From Streptomyces sp. NBC_00258 (GTDB lineage: Bacteria > Actinomycetota > Actinomycetes > Streptomycetales > Streptomycetaceae): a DNA stretch of 64,000 bases. Each line of letters starts with the position of its first letter. The stretch's first letter is position 1. Shown in pieces: positions 15,562-24,348 of the stretch. The stretch is taken from the NCBI RefSeq assembly GCF_036182465.1, contig NZ_CP108081.1, positions 10,478,001 to 10,542,000 of the forward strand, written 5' to 3'. Position numbers and translations under genes: made by a program. The notes under the pieces were generated by a model. It was not told the origin of the DNA. It was given only the letters and a program-made list of their open reading frames with translations, and did not search any database.

Positions 15562-17073
15562 CTACTCCCGCCAGAACGGCTCGCGCAGCTTGAACTTCTG
15601 CAGCTTCCCCGTCGCCGTGCGGGGCAGCGACTCCACGAAGTCGATCCGCTTGGGCGTCTTGAATCCGGCCAGCCGCGTACGGCAGTGCGCGATCAACTCC
15701 TCTGCGGTGACGCCCGATCCGTCCGTCACGACGAGCGCGGTGACCAGCTCGCCCCACTTGGCGTCCGGAATCCCGATGACCGCGACCTCGCGCACCGCCG
15801 GATGCGAGGTGATCACGTCCTCCACCTCGATAGACGAGACGTTCTCGCCGCCCGAGATGATGACGTCCTTCTTGCGGTCGGAGATCACCAAGTAGCCCTC
15901 GTCGTCGAGGTATCCGCCGTCCCCGGTGTGGAACCAGCCGCCCTCCTGCGCCTTCGCGGTCTCCTCGGGCTGGTCCCAGTACCCGTCCAGGTTGTGGTTC
16001 GAGGCGGTCAACACCTCACCGTCGACGTCCACATCGACGCGTACGCCGAGCGCGGGCACTCCCGCCCGCCCGAGCCGCCGGGCGCGATCGGTGGGCTCCA
16101 GGTCGTCCCACTCCTCCCGGCCGCGGTTGACCGTGACGAGCGGCGAGGTCTCGGTCAGCCCGTAGATCTGGATGAACTCCCAGCCCAGTTCGCCCATCAC
16201 CCGCTCGATCGTGCGGGTCGGCGGCGGCGCCCCCGCGCAGACGATACGCACCCGGTCGCGGCCGGGGATCTCGCCCTCCCAGTCGGCGGCCGCGTCGAGC
16301 ACGGCGTTGAGCACGGCGGGCGCCGCGCACATCAGGGTGACGCCGTGCCGCTCGACGCGCCGCAGGATCTCGGCGCCGTCGACCTGACGGAGCACGATGT
16401 GCCGGCCGCCGACGCCCGTGACGCCGTACGGCATGCCCCAGCCGTTCGCGTGGAACATCGGGAGCGTGTGCAGATAGACGTCACGGTCGCTGATCGTGGT
16501 GTGCAGCCCGAACACGGCCGAGTTCAGCCACAGATTGCGGTGCGTGAGCTGAACTCCCTTGGGGCGGGCGGTCGTTCCGGACGTGTAGTTGACGCTGGCC
16601 GTCGCGCTCTCGTCCGGTGCGGCCCACTCCCGCGGTTCCGTGTCGCGCAGGAAGAGATCCTCGTCGTCGCCGAGGACGAACTTGTGCTTGACGTCGAGCG
16701 TGTCGAGCACGTCCGCACAGGACGCGTCCGCGTAGACCGCCGAGGCACCCGAGTGGCGGACGATGTAGTCGATCTCCGGCTGCGTCAGCCGGAAGTTCAC
16801 CGGCACCAGGACGCGCCCCCAGCCGGAGACGCCGAAGAACGAGGTGAGCAGCCGCGCCGAGTTCTGCGAGATCACCGCGACCCTGCCGCCCACGGGTACG
16901 TCCAGTTGGTCGAGCTTGGCGGCCTGCGCGCGGGCGAGCGCCGCCAACTCCCGGTACGTGGGCTCGCCGAGGCTCGGCCCCGGCTGCTCCGGTTCGTCGA
17001 CGACGGCGACGCGGTCCGGATAGACGTGGGCCGCACGGTCGAGGAAGTCACGGACGGTCAGCGGGTAGTACAC
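15562..17073 (-). CDS. Acyl-CoA synthetase (AMP-dependent, long-/medium-chain type)
   Basis: 503 residues of the ANL superfamily. Motifs: P-loop-like VNYTSGTTARPKGVQLTH, QIYGLTETSPLVTVNRG, HTGDGGYLDDEGYLVISDRK and the C-terminal catalytic lysine in PRTATGKLQKFKLRE. The enzyme adenylates a carboxylic acid and makes its CoA thioester; the chain preference is not visible. The GTG start at 17073 has GGAGG 8 bases upstream; an ATG 27 bases earlier lacks a site. It is divergent from the SnoaL-like gene, and a CTAAT-ATTAG dyad lies between them. Confidence 0.92.
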   Translation of the reverse strand: MYYPLTVRDFLDRAAHVYPDRVAVVDEPEQPGPSLGEPTYRELAALARAQAAKLDQLDVPVGGRVAVISQNSARLLTSFFGVSGWGRVLVPVNFRLTQPEIDYIVRHSGASAVYADASCADVLDTLDVKHKFVLGDDEDLFLRDTEPREWAAPDESATASVNYTSGTTARPKGVQLTHRNLWLNSAVFGLHTTISDRDVYLHTLPMFHANGWGMPYGVTGVGGRHIVLRQVDGAEILRRVERHGVTLMCAAPAVLNAVLDAAADWEGEIPGRDRVRIVCAGAPPPTRTIERVMGELGWEFIQIYGLTETSPLVTVNRGREEWDDLEPTDRARRLGRAGVPALGVRVDVDVDGEVLTASNHNLDGYWDQPEETAKAQEGGWFHTGDGGYLDDEGYLVISDRKKDVIISGGENVSSIEVEDVITSHPAVREVAVIGIPDAKWGELVTALVVTDGSGVTAEELIAHCRTRLAGFKTPKRIDFVESLPRTATGKLQKFKLREPFWRE

Positions 17074-17156
17074 GAGGGCACCTCCGGGTCGGTGATGCAT
17101 ACGTACCTACCCCGGCGTTGCGCAATGCCACCAGCGGCCACTACTGTCCGAAGTGC

Positions 17157-17168
17157 CTAATCAATTAG
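17157..17168. promoter_or_regulatory. AT-rich dyad in the ligase/SnoaL divergent region
   Basis: CTAAT-CA-ATTAG, an unusually AT-rich palindrome for this genome, 18 bases before the SnoaL-like ATG and 84 bases from the ligase start. It could be an operator for an unlinked regulator. The evidence is limited to symmetry and composition. Confidence 0.35.
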
Positions 17169-17186
17169 TTACCTAAGAGGTGGCAG

Positions 17187-17582
17187 ATGAATCCCTTCCG
17201 CAAGGCGGTGGAGGACGGCGACCACGCGGCCGTCGTCGACCTGCTCGCCGAGGACGTCGTGTTCACCAGCCCCGTGGTGTTCAAGCCGTACGCCGGAAAG
17301 CCGATCACCGCGGCGATCCTGGGCGCGGTCATCGAGGTCTTCGAGGACTTCCACTACATCCGTGAGATCGCGAACCCGGACGGCCGCGACCTCGTCCTCG
17401 TCTTCGAGGCGCGGGTGGGCGACCGCGCACTCCAGGGCTGCGACATCCTGCACTTCGACGAGGACGGCCGCATCGACAGCCTCACGGTCATGGTCCGCCC
17501 CCTGTCGGCCGCCCAGGCGCTCCAGGCGGCGATGGCCGCCCGGTTCGAGGCCGTCGAGCGAGAGGCGTCAGGCGCGTCCTGA
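17187..17582 (+). CDS. SnoaL-like / nuclear transport factor 2-like protein
   Basis: 131 residues, a single small alpha+beta cone: N-terminal helix VEDGDHAAVVDLLAEDVVFT, then YIREIANPDGRDLVLVFEAR and DGRIDSLTVMVRPLSAAQAL. The fold serves as cyclase, isomerase or a binding scaffold, so function is not predictable. ATG follows AAGAGGTGGCAG. Its divergent pairing with an acyl-CoA ligase suggests a fatty-acid or CoA-thioester context. Confidence 0.75.
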   Translation: MNPFRKAVEDGDHAAVVDLLAEDVVFTSPVVFKPYAGKPITAAILGAVIEVFEDFHYIREIANPDGRDLVLVFEARVGDRALQGCDILHFDEDGRIDSLTVMVRPLSAAQALQAAMAARFEAVEREASGAS

Positions 17583-17601
17583 CCTCAAGGGTTTAGCCTG
17601 A

Positions 17602-17622
17602 TCTCCTGCCACGACCAGGAGA
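17602..17622 (+). promoter_or_regulatory. Hairpin covering the crcB Shine-Dalgarno
   Basis: TCTCCTG (17602-17608) pairs perfectly with CAGGAGA (17616-17622), and the second arm is the ribosome-binding site of the first crcB gene. A -10-like TAGCCT sits at 17594-17599. If the start of transcription is near 17606 the hairpin would be partly lost, so its role is uncertain. No fluoride riboswitch was recognised. Confidence 0.3.
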
Positions 17623-17631
17623 CGCACGCCC

Positions 17632-18108
17632 ATGCCCGCCCCCCATTCCGAGACGGTGGACGAACCCGCGGACCGCCCTGCGCCCGCCCGGCGGATCTCG
17701 GTCTGGCGGGGACAGGGGCCGGCCGTGGCGGCGGTCTCGGTGGGCGGCGCGCTCGGGGCCTCGGCGCGTTACGGGGCCTCGCTTCTGTGGCCCACGCACA
17801 CGGGCGGCTTCCCGTGGACCACCTTCTGGGTCAACGTCGGCGGATGCTTCGTGATCGGCGCCTTCATGGTCGTGATCACCGAGGCGTGGGCGGCCCACCG
17901 GCTGGTGCGTCCCTTCTTCGGCACCGGAGTGCTCGGCGGATTCACCACCTTCTCGACGTACGCAGTCGACATCCAGAGACTCGTCGACACGGGCCGTCCC
18001 CAAACCGGCCTCGCCTATCTCGCCGCGACCCTGGTGGCGGCGCTCTCGGCGGTCTGGCTCGCGGCGACGGCCGTCCGCCGGGTCCTGGCGTGGCGGCGGC
18101 GCCGATGA
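17632..18108 (+). CDS. crcB: Fluoride channel subunit CrcB/Fluc (first paralog)
   Basis: 158 residues with four membrane helices. Family motifs: GGALGASARYGASLLWP, FWVNVGGCFVIGAFM with the channel asparagine, and GVLGGFTTFSTYAVD containing the TTFST motif. Fluc channels are dual-topology dimers that passively export toxic fluoride; paired genes often encode heterodimers. There is a 30-residue hydrophilic N-terminal extension. The stop overlaps the next small ORF as ATGA. Confidence 0.93.
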   Translation: MPAPHSETVDEPADRPAPARRISVWRGQGPAVAAVSVGGALGASARYGASLLWPTHTGGFPWTTFWVNVGGCFVIGAFMVVITEAWAAHRLVRPFFGTGVLGGFTTFSTYAVDIQRLVDTGRPQTGLAYLAATLVAALSAVWLAATAVRRVLAWRRRR

Positions 18109-18206
18109 GTACCACGGGCAGGGAGGCGGCGATCCGGTACGTCGGCCGGGAGGAGCCCGCCGGCGGACCCGGCGACACGGGCGGGAAGGGTAAGAAGTCG
18201 TTGTGA
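18105..18206 (+). pseudogene. 33-codon ORF between crcB genes, probable internally deleted DUF190 gene
   Basis: The ORF starts in an ATGA overlap with the first crcB stop and ends in a GTGA overlap with the second crcB start, so it sits as a proper operon gene. It encodes only MSTTGREAAIRYVGREEPAG plus a Gly/Lys-rich end (KGKKSL). The AIRYVGRE segment resembles the C-terminus of DUF190 proteins, which in many Streptomyces lie between two crcB genes. The simplest reading is that most of a DUF190 gene (usually over 100 codons) was deleted in frame. It could still be translated and couple the two channel genes. Confidence 0.55.
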
Positions 18207-18577
18207 ACTGGGTCTTGGTGATTCTCGGCGGCATGGTCGGTGCGCCGCTGCGCTATCTCACCGACCGTGCGGTGCAGTCCCGGCACGACACGGTCTTCCC
18301 CTGGGGCACCTTCACGGTGAACGTCGTCGGCTGTCTGATCCTGGGCACCCTCACCGGCGCGGCCGTGGCCGGGGCGGCCTCGTCGCACCTCCAACTGCTG
18401 CTCGGCACCGGGCTGTGCGGAGCGCTCACCACGTACTCGACGTTCTCGTACGAGACCCTGCGGCTGACCGAGGACGGGGCCCGTCTCTACGCCGCCGCCA
18501 ACGTGATCGCGAGCGTCACCGTGGGACTCGGTGCCGCTTTTGCGGGCGTTTCGGTCGCCGAGGCTCTCTGGGCGTAG
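18203..18577 (+). CDS. crcB: Fluoride channel subunit CrcB/Fluc (second paralog)
   Basis: 124 residues, four membrane helices, without the N-terminal extension of the first paralog. Motifs: GGMVGAPLRYLTDRAVQ, GTFTVNVVGCLILG and GLCGALTTYSTFSYE, where TTYST replaces TTFST. The GTG start overlaps the small ORF stop (GTGA). It probably pairs with the first CrcB to form a heterodimeric fluoride channel. Confidence 0.93.
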   Translation: MNWVLVILGGMVGAPLRYLTDRAVQSRHDTVFPWGTFTVNVVGCLILGTLTGAAVAGAASSHLQLLLGTGLCGALTTYSTFSYETLRLTEDGARLYAAANVIASVTVGLGAAFAGVSVAEALWA

Positions 18578-18691
18578 CCCCTGAGATCACACCTGGGCGT
18601 AGTAGGACTGGCTCCGCCGCGGTCGGCGTACGGCTGCCGATGTCCGAGCCGCGGCCGTCGCCCGCACGTCCGCCCACCAGAACTGGATCCC

Positions 18692-19522
18692 ATGAGCACC
18701 ATCTCCGTCGGTCAGGCCGTCGTCCTCGGAGCCGTCGAGGGGGTGACCGAGTTCCTCCCCGTCTCCTCCACCGGCCATCTCAAGATCACCGAGGGGCTCA
18801 TGGGCATCCCCGTCGACGACAACGCCGTGGTCGGCTTCTCCGCGGTCATCCAGGTCGGTGCCATCGCCGCGGTGCTCGTCTACTTCTTCAAGGACATCGT
18901 GCGGATCGTCTCGGCCTGGTTCCGGGGCCTGCGGGACCGCGACGAGCGCCACCACCACGACTACAAGTTCGCCTGGTGGGTGATCTGCGCGACGATCCCG
19001 ATCGTGGCCGTCGGCCTGGCCGCCGAACCGCTCATCGAAGGCCCCCTCGCCTCGCTGTGGGTGGTCGCCGGCTCCCTGATCGTCGGCAGCGGGGTGATGT
19101 GGGCGGCGGACCAGATGGGCCGGCACAAGCGCGGCGAGGACGACACCTCGTTCAAGGACGCGATGCTGGTGGGCAGTTCACAGATCCTGGCCCTGCTCTT
19201 CCCCGGCTTCTCCCGCTCCGGCGCCACCATGTCCACCGCCCTGATCCTCGACCTCGACCGCGTAGGCGCCACCCGCCTCTCCTTCTTCCTCGGCATCCCC
19301 GCCCTCACCGGCGCAGGCCTCTACGAACTCAAGGACGCCCTGGGCACGGGCACCGGCGCCCTCCCACTGGCGGTGGGGACAGCAGTGTCCTTCCTGGTGG
19401 CGTACGCCTCGATCGCGTGGCTGCTGAGGTTCGTGGCGAAGCATTCCTTCAACGCGTTCGTGATCTACCGGATCGTGGTCGGTCTGCTGCTGTTCGGTCT
19501 GCTGGGCGCCGGGGTCCTCTGA
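18692..19522 (+). CDS. uppP: Undecaprenyl-diphosphatase
   Basis: 276 residues, polytopic. The two UppP/BacA signature regions are clear: EGVTEFLPVSSTGHL near the N-terminus and LLFPGFSRSGATMS in the middle, carrying the catalytic Glu and Ser/Arg. The enzyme dephosphorylates undecaprenyl diphosphate to recycle the lipid carrier for peptidoglycan and other wall polymers; overproduction in other bacteria gives bacitracin resistance. It stands alone after the crcB pair. Confidence 0.95.
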   Translation: MSTISVGQAVVLGAVEGVTEFLPVSSTGHLKITEGLMGIPVDDNAVVGFSAVIQVGAIAAVLVYFFKDIVRIVSAWFRGLRDRDERHHHDYKFAWWVICATIPIVAVGLAAEPLIEGPLASLWVVAGSLIVGSGVMWAADQMGRHKRGEDDTSFKDAMLVGSSQILALLFPGFSRSGATMSTALILDLDRVGATRLSFFLGIPALTGAGLYELKDALGTGTGALPLAVGTAVSFLVAYASIAWLLRFVAKHSFNAFVIYRIVVGLLLFGLLGAGVL

Positions 19523-19573
19523 TCGTCCGGGCGAGCGAGGCCCACGGGCCGGTCTCACGCCCCGGGCACGCCC

Positions 19574-19603
19574 TTGACAGTCACCTCCCGTTCCCCCCAG
19601 GAT
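19574..19603 (+). promoter_or_regulatory. Candidate promoter giving a leaderless FadR/GntR transcript
   Basis: TTGACA (19574-19579, perfect -35) and CAGGAT (19598-19603, a common Streptomyces -10 variant) with an 18-base spacer. Transcription would start at about 19610, at the GTG start codon, predicting a leaderless mRNA for the regulator and its operon. Confidence 0.5.
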
Positions 19604-19610
19604 CACCCCC

Positions 19611-20354
19611 GTGAACCTGTCAGACAGCCAGACAGCTGGCTCGGTGCCGAGGCGCATCAGCGCCATGGAAGCGGTGCTCGGGCACCTTCGTGGTGCCATT
19701 GAGCGCGGTGAGTACGCCGTGGGGGACAAGCTGCCCTCCGAGGCGGAGCTGTGCCGGCGGCTGGAGGTCAGCCGGCCCGTGCTGCGGGAGGCGCTCCGGG
19801 CACTGCAGACGATGGGGCTGACCGTGTCCCGGACCGGCAAGGGCACGTTCGTCCTGTCCAACGGCCCCGTCGAGGACCCCACCTTCGGCGACTACGCGGC
19901 CAGCGACCTGCTGGAGGTCAGGCGGCACGTCGAGATCCCCGTCGCCGGTTACGCGGCGGCACGCCGTACCCCCGAGGACCTCGACCACCTGGCCCACCTG
20001 CTGGAGCGGATGGAGCGCGAGACCGACACCACCGCGTGGGTGGCCATGGACACGCTCTTCCATCTCGCCGTGGCGCAGGCCGCCCAGAACCCGGTCTTCC
20101 GCCGCGTGATCGAGGAGATCCGGGACGCGCTGGCCCGCCAGTCGGCGTTCCTCAACGAGCTCGGGGGCCGCCGCGAGCAGTCCAACCGCGAACACCGCGC
20201 CATCGTCGAGGCCCTGGTCGACGGCAGCGCACACGACGCGACCGAGGCCATGGCACACCACCTCGACCGCGTCGAGACGACCCTCACCGCGATCGTGCGC
20301 TCCGAGCACACGGACAGCGCGGACACCCCCACGGAAGGCGGACCAAAGGCGTGA
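19611..20354 (+). CDS. FadR-subfamily GntR regulator of the asparagine/aspartate operon
   Basis: 247 residues. The winged helix (LGHLRGAIERGEYAVGDKLP, PVLREALRALQTMGLTVSRT) is followed by an all-helical FCD effector domain with metal-ligand histidines (FHLAVAQA..., EHRAIVEAL, HHLDRVE). It is the first gene of an operon with permease, asparaginase and aspartase, so the effector is probably aspartate, asparagine or another dicarboxylate. The start is GTG 19611; a promoter just upstream predicts a leaderless transcript. Confidence 0.85.
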   Translation: MNLSDSQTAGSVPRRISAMEAVLGHLRGAIERGEYAVGDKLPSEAELCRRLEVSRPVLREALRALQTMGLTVSRTGKGTFVLSNGPVEDPTFGDYAASDLLEVRRHVEIPVAGYAAARRTPEDLDHLAHLLERMERETDTTAWVAMDTLFHLAVAQAAQNPVFRRVIEEIRDALARQSAFLNELGGRREQSNREHRAIVEALVDGSAHDATEAMAHHLDRVETTLTAIVRSEHTDSADTPTEGGPKA

Positions 20355-21802
20355 GCGAGCAGTCCCTCGAAAAAGAGACAGGGCAGACACGGAAAGCCGC
20401 CGTTCATGTCGACGCCGGTGACGCGGGATACAGCAAGTCCCTGAAATCCCGGCACGTCAACATGATCGCCATCGGCGGGGCCATCGGCACCGGTCTCTTC
20501 CTCGGCGCCGGAGGCCGCCTCGCCGAGGCCGGCCCCTCGCTCTTCATCGCGTACGCCGTCTGCGGTGTCTTCGCCTTCCTGGTGGTCCGTGCCCTGGGCG
20601 AACTCGTCCTGTACCGGCCCTCGTCCGGCGCCTTCGTGTCCTACGCCCGCGAGTTCCTGGGCGAGAAGGGCGCGTACACCGCGGGCTGGATGTACTTCCT
20701 CAACTGGGCGACCACCGGCATCGCCGACATCACCGCGGTCGCCACCTACACCCACTACTGGGGGATGTTCTCCGACATCCCGCAGTGGGTGATCGCCCTG
20801 ATCGCGCTCGCGGTCGTGCTGACCGTGAACCTCATCTCCGTGAAGATCTTCGGCGAGCTGGAGTTCTGGTTCGCGATCATCAAGGTCGGCGCGCTCGTCG
20901 CCTTCATGCTGATCGGCATCTTCCTGCTGGTCACCCAGAACCCCGTGGACGGGACCACCCCCGGCCCCTCGCTGATCACCGACAACGGCGGCCTCTTCCC
21001 CAACGGTCTCCTGCCGATGCTGCTGATCGTCCAGGGCGTCGTCTTCGCCTACGCCTCCGTCGAACTGGTCGGCGTCGCGGCGGGCGAGACCGAGAACCCC
21101 GAGAAGATCATGCCGAAGGCCATCAACTCGATCATGTGGCGCGTCGGTCTCTTCTACGTCGGCTCGGTGCTGCTGCTGTCGATGCTGCTGCCCTGGAACA
21201 AGTACACCTCCGGTGAGAGCCCGTTCGTCACCGTGCTCTCCAACATCGGCATCCCGGCCGCGGGCGGCGTGATGAACCTGGTCGTGATGACCGCCGCCAT
21301 GTCCAGCCTCAACTCCGGCCTCTACTCGACCGGTCGCATCCTGCGCTCCATGTCGATGTCCGGCTCGGCGCCGAAGTTCACCTCCGTGATGAGCCGCAGC
21401 CAGGTCCCGTACGGCGGAATCCTGCTGACCAGCGGTATCTGTGTACTCGGCGTCGGACTCAACTTCGTCGTCCCCACCGACGCGTTCGAGATCGTGCTGA
21501 ACTTCGCGGCGATCGGCATCCTCGCCACCTGGGGCATGATCATGATCTGCCACCTGCAGTTCTGGCGGAAAACAGAAGACGGCGAACTGGACCGCCCGAG
21601 CTACCGCCTCCCGGGCTCGCCCTGGACGGAACTCGTGACCCTCTTCTTCCTCGCCTCCGTACTGGTCCTCATGTACGCGGACGGAGGAGCGGGCCGCACC
21701 ACGGTCCTCTGCCTGCCGCTGATCGTGGCGGCCCTGGTCGCCGGCTGGTACGGCGTGCGCCGCCGGGTCGAATCGATACGGAAGCCCGAGGTGGACGCAT
21801 GA
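20351..21802 (+). CDS. Amino acid permease (APC superfamily, AnsP-like)
   Basis: 483 residues with about 12 membrane segments. The N-terminal core SLKSRHVNMIAIGGAIGTGL is the amino acid:cation symporter signature, and ASVELVGVAAGETENPEK the consensus loop. The family (AnsP, GabP, LysP) imports amino acids with protons. Genes for asparaginase and aspartase follow directly, so L-asparagine or aspartate is the likely cargo. The GTG start overlaps the regulator stop (GTGA), and the stop overlaps the asparaginase ATG. Confidence 0.9.
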   Translation: MSEQSLEKETGQTRKAAVHVDAGDAGYSKSLKSRHVNMIAIGGAIGTGLFLGAGGRLAEAGPSLFIAYAVCGVFAFLVVRALGELVLYRPSSGAFVSYAREFLGEKGAYTAGWMYFLNWATTGIADITAVATYTHYWGMFSDIPQWVIALIALAVVLTVNLISVKIFGELEFWFAIIKVGALVAFMLIGIFLLVTQNPVDGTTPGPSLITDNGGLFPNGLLPMLLIVQGVVFAYASVELVGVAAGETENPEKIMPKAINSIMWRVGLFYVGSVLLLSMLLPWNKYTSGESPFVTVLSNIGIPAAGGVMNLVVMTAAMSSLNSGLYSTGRILRSMSMSGSAPKFTSVMSRSQVPYGGILLTSGICVLGVGLNFVVPTDAFEIVLNFAAIGILATWGMIMICHLQFWRKTEDGELDRPSYRLPGSPWTELVTLFFLASVLVLMYADGGAGRTTVLCLPLIVAALVAGWYGVRRRVESIRKPEVDA

Positions 21803-22836
21803 CCCCCGGCACCCTCGCCGACTACGGGTGCTCCCTCGCTGCGGCGCCCTCCATCAGAGAACCGCTCCACGCACCCGTGGCCCATCTCGTACGCGGCGGA
21901 GTCATCGAAGGCATCCACTACGGGTCGGTGGTCGTGCTCGCCGCCGACGGGAGCGTGGAGCTGCAGATCGGTGACATCGAGGCGGCCTTCTACCCCCGCT
22001 CGGCCCTCAAGCCGGTGCAGGCCGTGGCGATGCTGCGGGCCGGGCTGCCGCTCGACGGCGACCTGCTCTCGCTGGCCGCCGCGAGCCACTCCGGTGAGGA
22101 ACGTCATCTCGCCGGCACCCGACGGATCCTGGAGCTCGCCGGACTCGCCGAGGACCATCTGCGCAACGTCACCGACATGCCCTTCGACCCGGTCGTCCGA
22201 GAGGACTGGATCCGCGCCGGACGACTGCCGTCCCGGCTCGCGCAGAACTGCTCGGGCAAGCACGCCGCGATGCTCTACACCGCACACCTGAACGGCTGGT
22301 CGCTCGACGACTACCTCGACCCCGCGCATCCGCTCCAGCAGGCGATCGCGGAGATCGTCGAGGACCTGACCGGCCAGTCCATCGCCCAGGTCACGGTCGA
22401 CGGCTGCGGCGCCCCGCTGTTCTCCGTCTCGCTGCACGGGCTCGCCCGCGCCGCCGCCCGGATCACGACGGCCCCGCCCGGCACCCCCGAGGCACGGGTC
22501 GCCGACGCGATGCGCGAGCACGCCGAGATGGCGTCCGGCACCGGCCGCGACGTCGCCGCGCTGATGCGGGCCGTACCGGGCCTTCTCACCAAGGACGGCT
22601 TCGAGGGCGTACAGGTCGCCGCGTTGCCGGACGGCCGGGCCGTCGCCGTGAAGATCGCGGACGGCGCCGACCGGGCCCGCGTACCGGTCACGGCCGCGGC
22701 ACTCGCCCGCTGCGGTGTCGACCCGGCCGCCCTCACCGAGTTCGCCGGGGCGCCGCTCCTCGGCGGCGGCGCGGTGGTCGGAAGCATCCGTCCGGCACGG
22801 GCACTCGAGCCGCTCGCGGGGCCTCCGGCGCCCTGA
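21799..22836 (+). CDS. L-asparaginase II (Rhizobium etli thermolabile type)
   Basis: 345 residues of the asparaginase II family, unrelated to E. coli AnsA/AnsB. Recognisable segments: HLVRGGVIEGIHYGSVVVL, FYPRSALKPVQAVAML with a Ser-x-x-Lys catalytic pair, ASHSGEERH, QNCSGKHAAML and VDGCGAPLFSVSL. It hydrolyses L-asparagine to aspartate and ammonia in the cytoplasm. ATG overlaps the permease stop (ATGA). The product aspartate is the substrate of the next gene. Confidence 0.9.
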   Translation: MTPGTLADYGCSLAAAPSIREPLHAPVAHLVRGGVIEGIHYGSVVVLAADGSVELQIGDIEAAFYPRSALKPVQAVAMLRAGLPLDGDLLSLAAASHSGEERHLAGTRRILELAGLAEDHLRNVTDMPFDPVVREDWIRAGRLPSRLAQNCSGKHAAMLYTAHLNGWSLDDYLDPAHPLQQAIAEIVEDLTGQSIAQVTVDGCGAPLFSVSLHGLARAAARITTAPPGTPEARVADAMREHAEMASGTGRDVAALMRAVPGLLTKDGFEGVQVAALPDGRAVAVKIADGADRARVPVTAAALARCGVDPAALTEFAGAPLLGGGAVVGSIRPARALEPLAGPPAP

Positions 22837-22906
22837 GGGATCCAACGGATCCGCCGGACGTGCACAGCCTTGCCCCACCCTCTCCAGAAGGAAGAGCTGC
22901 ACCGAC

Positions 22907-24304
22907 ATGACCGTCCGCAGTGAGCACGACCTGCTCGGCGACCGCGACGTCCCCGCCGAGGCGTACTGGGGGGTCCACTCCCTGCGCGCCAAGGAGAACT
23001 TCCCCATCACGGGGATGCCGATCTCCGCGTACCCGCACCTGATCGAGGCGCTCGCCGCCGTCAAGGAGGCCGCCGCCCGCGCCAACGAGGACCTCGGCCT
23101 GCTGGAGCCCCGGAAGGCGGCCGCGATCGTGGAGGCCTGCCGGGAGATCCGGGAGGGCAAGCTGCACGACCAGTTCGTCGTGGACGTCATCCAGGGCGGG
23201 GCCGGCACCTCGACCAACATGAACGCCAACGAGGTGGTCGCCAACCGGGCGTTGGAGCTGCTCGGCCACGCCAAGGGCGAGTACGAGTTCCTGCACCCGA
23301 ACGAGGACGTCAACCTCGGGCAGTCGACCAACGACGTCTACCCGACGGCCGTCAAGGTCGCCACGGTGTTCGCGGTGCGCGAGCTGCTCAAGGCGATGGC
23401 CGTGCTGCAGGACGCCTTCGCGGCCAAGGCGTTGGAGTTCCGCGACGTCTTGAAGATGGGGCGTACGCAGCTGCAGGACGCCGTGCCGATGACGCTCGGG
23501 CAGGAGTTCTCCGCGTACGCGGTGATGCTGGACGAGGACCGGCTCCGGCTCGCCGAGGCCGTCGAGCTGATCCACGAGATCAACCTGGGTGCGACGGCGA
23601 TCGGTACCGGTCTGAACGCGCCCGCCGGTTACGCCGAGGCGGCCCGCCGACACCTCGCGGACATCACCGGACTGCCGCTCGTGACGGCCGCGAACCTGGT
23701 CGAGGCGACCCAGGACTGCGGGGCGTTCGTCCAGATGTCCGGGGTGCTGAAGCGGATCGCGGTCAAGCTCTCCAAGAGCTGCAACGACCTGCGGCTGCTG
23801 TCGTCGGGGCCGCGGGCCGGGTTGAACGAGATCAACCTGCCGCCTGTGCAGGCCGGTTCGAGCATCATGCCCGGCAAGGTGAATCCGGTGATTCCCGAGG
23901 TCGTCAACCAGGTCGCCTTCGAGGTGATCGGCAACGACGTCACGATCACCATGGCGGCGGAGGCAGGGCAGCTGCAGCTGAACGCGTTCGAGCCGATCAT
24001 TCTGCACTCCCTGTCCGAGAGCCTCACGCATCTGCGGGCTGCCTGCATGACGCTGGCCGAGCGGTGCGTCGCCGGGATCACGGCGAACACGGAGGCATTG
24101 CGAATGACAGTGGAAAACTCCATCGGCCTGGTCACCGCGCTGAACCCCCACATCGGCTACTCGGCGGCAACGGACATCGCGAAGGAGGCCCTCGCGACGG
24201 GCCGCGGCGTCGCCGAGCTGGTCCTGGAAAAGGGCCTCCTCCCGGCGGACCGCCTGGCGGCGCTGCTCCGCCCCGAGGTCTTGGCGGGCTCACAGACGGG
24301 CTGA
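22907..24304 (+). CDS. aspA: Aspartate ammonia-lyase
   Basis: 465 residues of the fumarase/aspartase superfamily. The start EHDLLGDRDVPAEAYWGVHS is typical, with GGAGTSTNMNANEVVANRA for substrate binding and the signature GSSIMPGKVNPVIPE for the catalytic serine loop. It converts aspartate to fumarate and ammonia, completing asparagine catabolism begun by the previous two genes. ATG follows AAGGAAGAG at slightly long spacing, 70 bases after asparaginase. The fumarase alternative is less likely given the neighbours and the sequence. Confidence 0.92.
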   Translation: MTVRSEHDLLGDRDVPAEAYWGVHSLRAKENFPITGMPISAYPHLIEALAAVKEAAARANEDLGLLEPRKAAAIVEACREIREGKLHDQFVVDVIQGGAGTSTNMNANEVVANRALELLGHAKGEYEFLHPNEDVNLGQSTNDVYPTAVKVATVFAVRELLKAMAVLQDAFAAKALEFRDVLKMGRTQLQDAVPMTLGQEFSAYAVMLDEDRLRLAEAVELIHEINLGATAIGTGLNAPAGYAEAARRHLADITGLPLVTAANLVEATQDCGAFVQMSGVLKRIAVKLSKSCNDLRLLSSGPRAGLNEINLPPVQAGSSIMPGKVNPVIPEVVNQVAFEVIGNDVTITMAAEAGQLQLNAFEPIILHSLSESLTHLRAACMTLAERCVAGITANTEALRMTVENSIGLVTALNPHIGYSAATDIAKEALATGRGVAELVLEKGLLPADRLAALLRPEVLAGSQTG

Positions 24305-24348
24305 GGAGCGTGGGGTTCGTCGGCGGGTCCGGGTAAATCGCGGCTGGT

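Noticed and set aside
17583..17631. Fluoride riboswitch before the first crcB gene
   Set aside because: The 49-base gap lacks the conserved fluoride-aptamer blocks; only a simple hairpin on the ribosome-binding site is seen.
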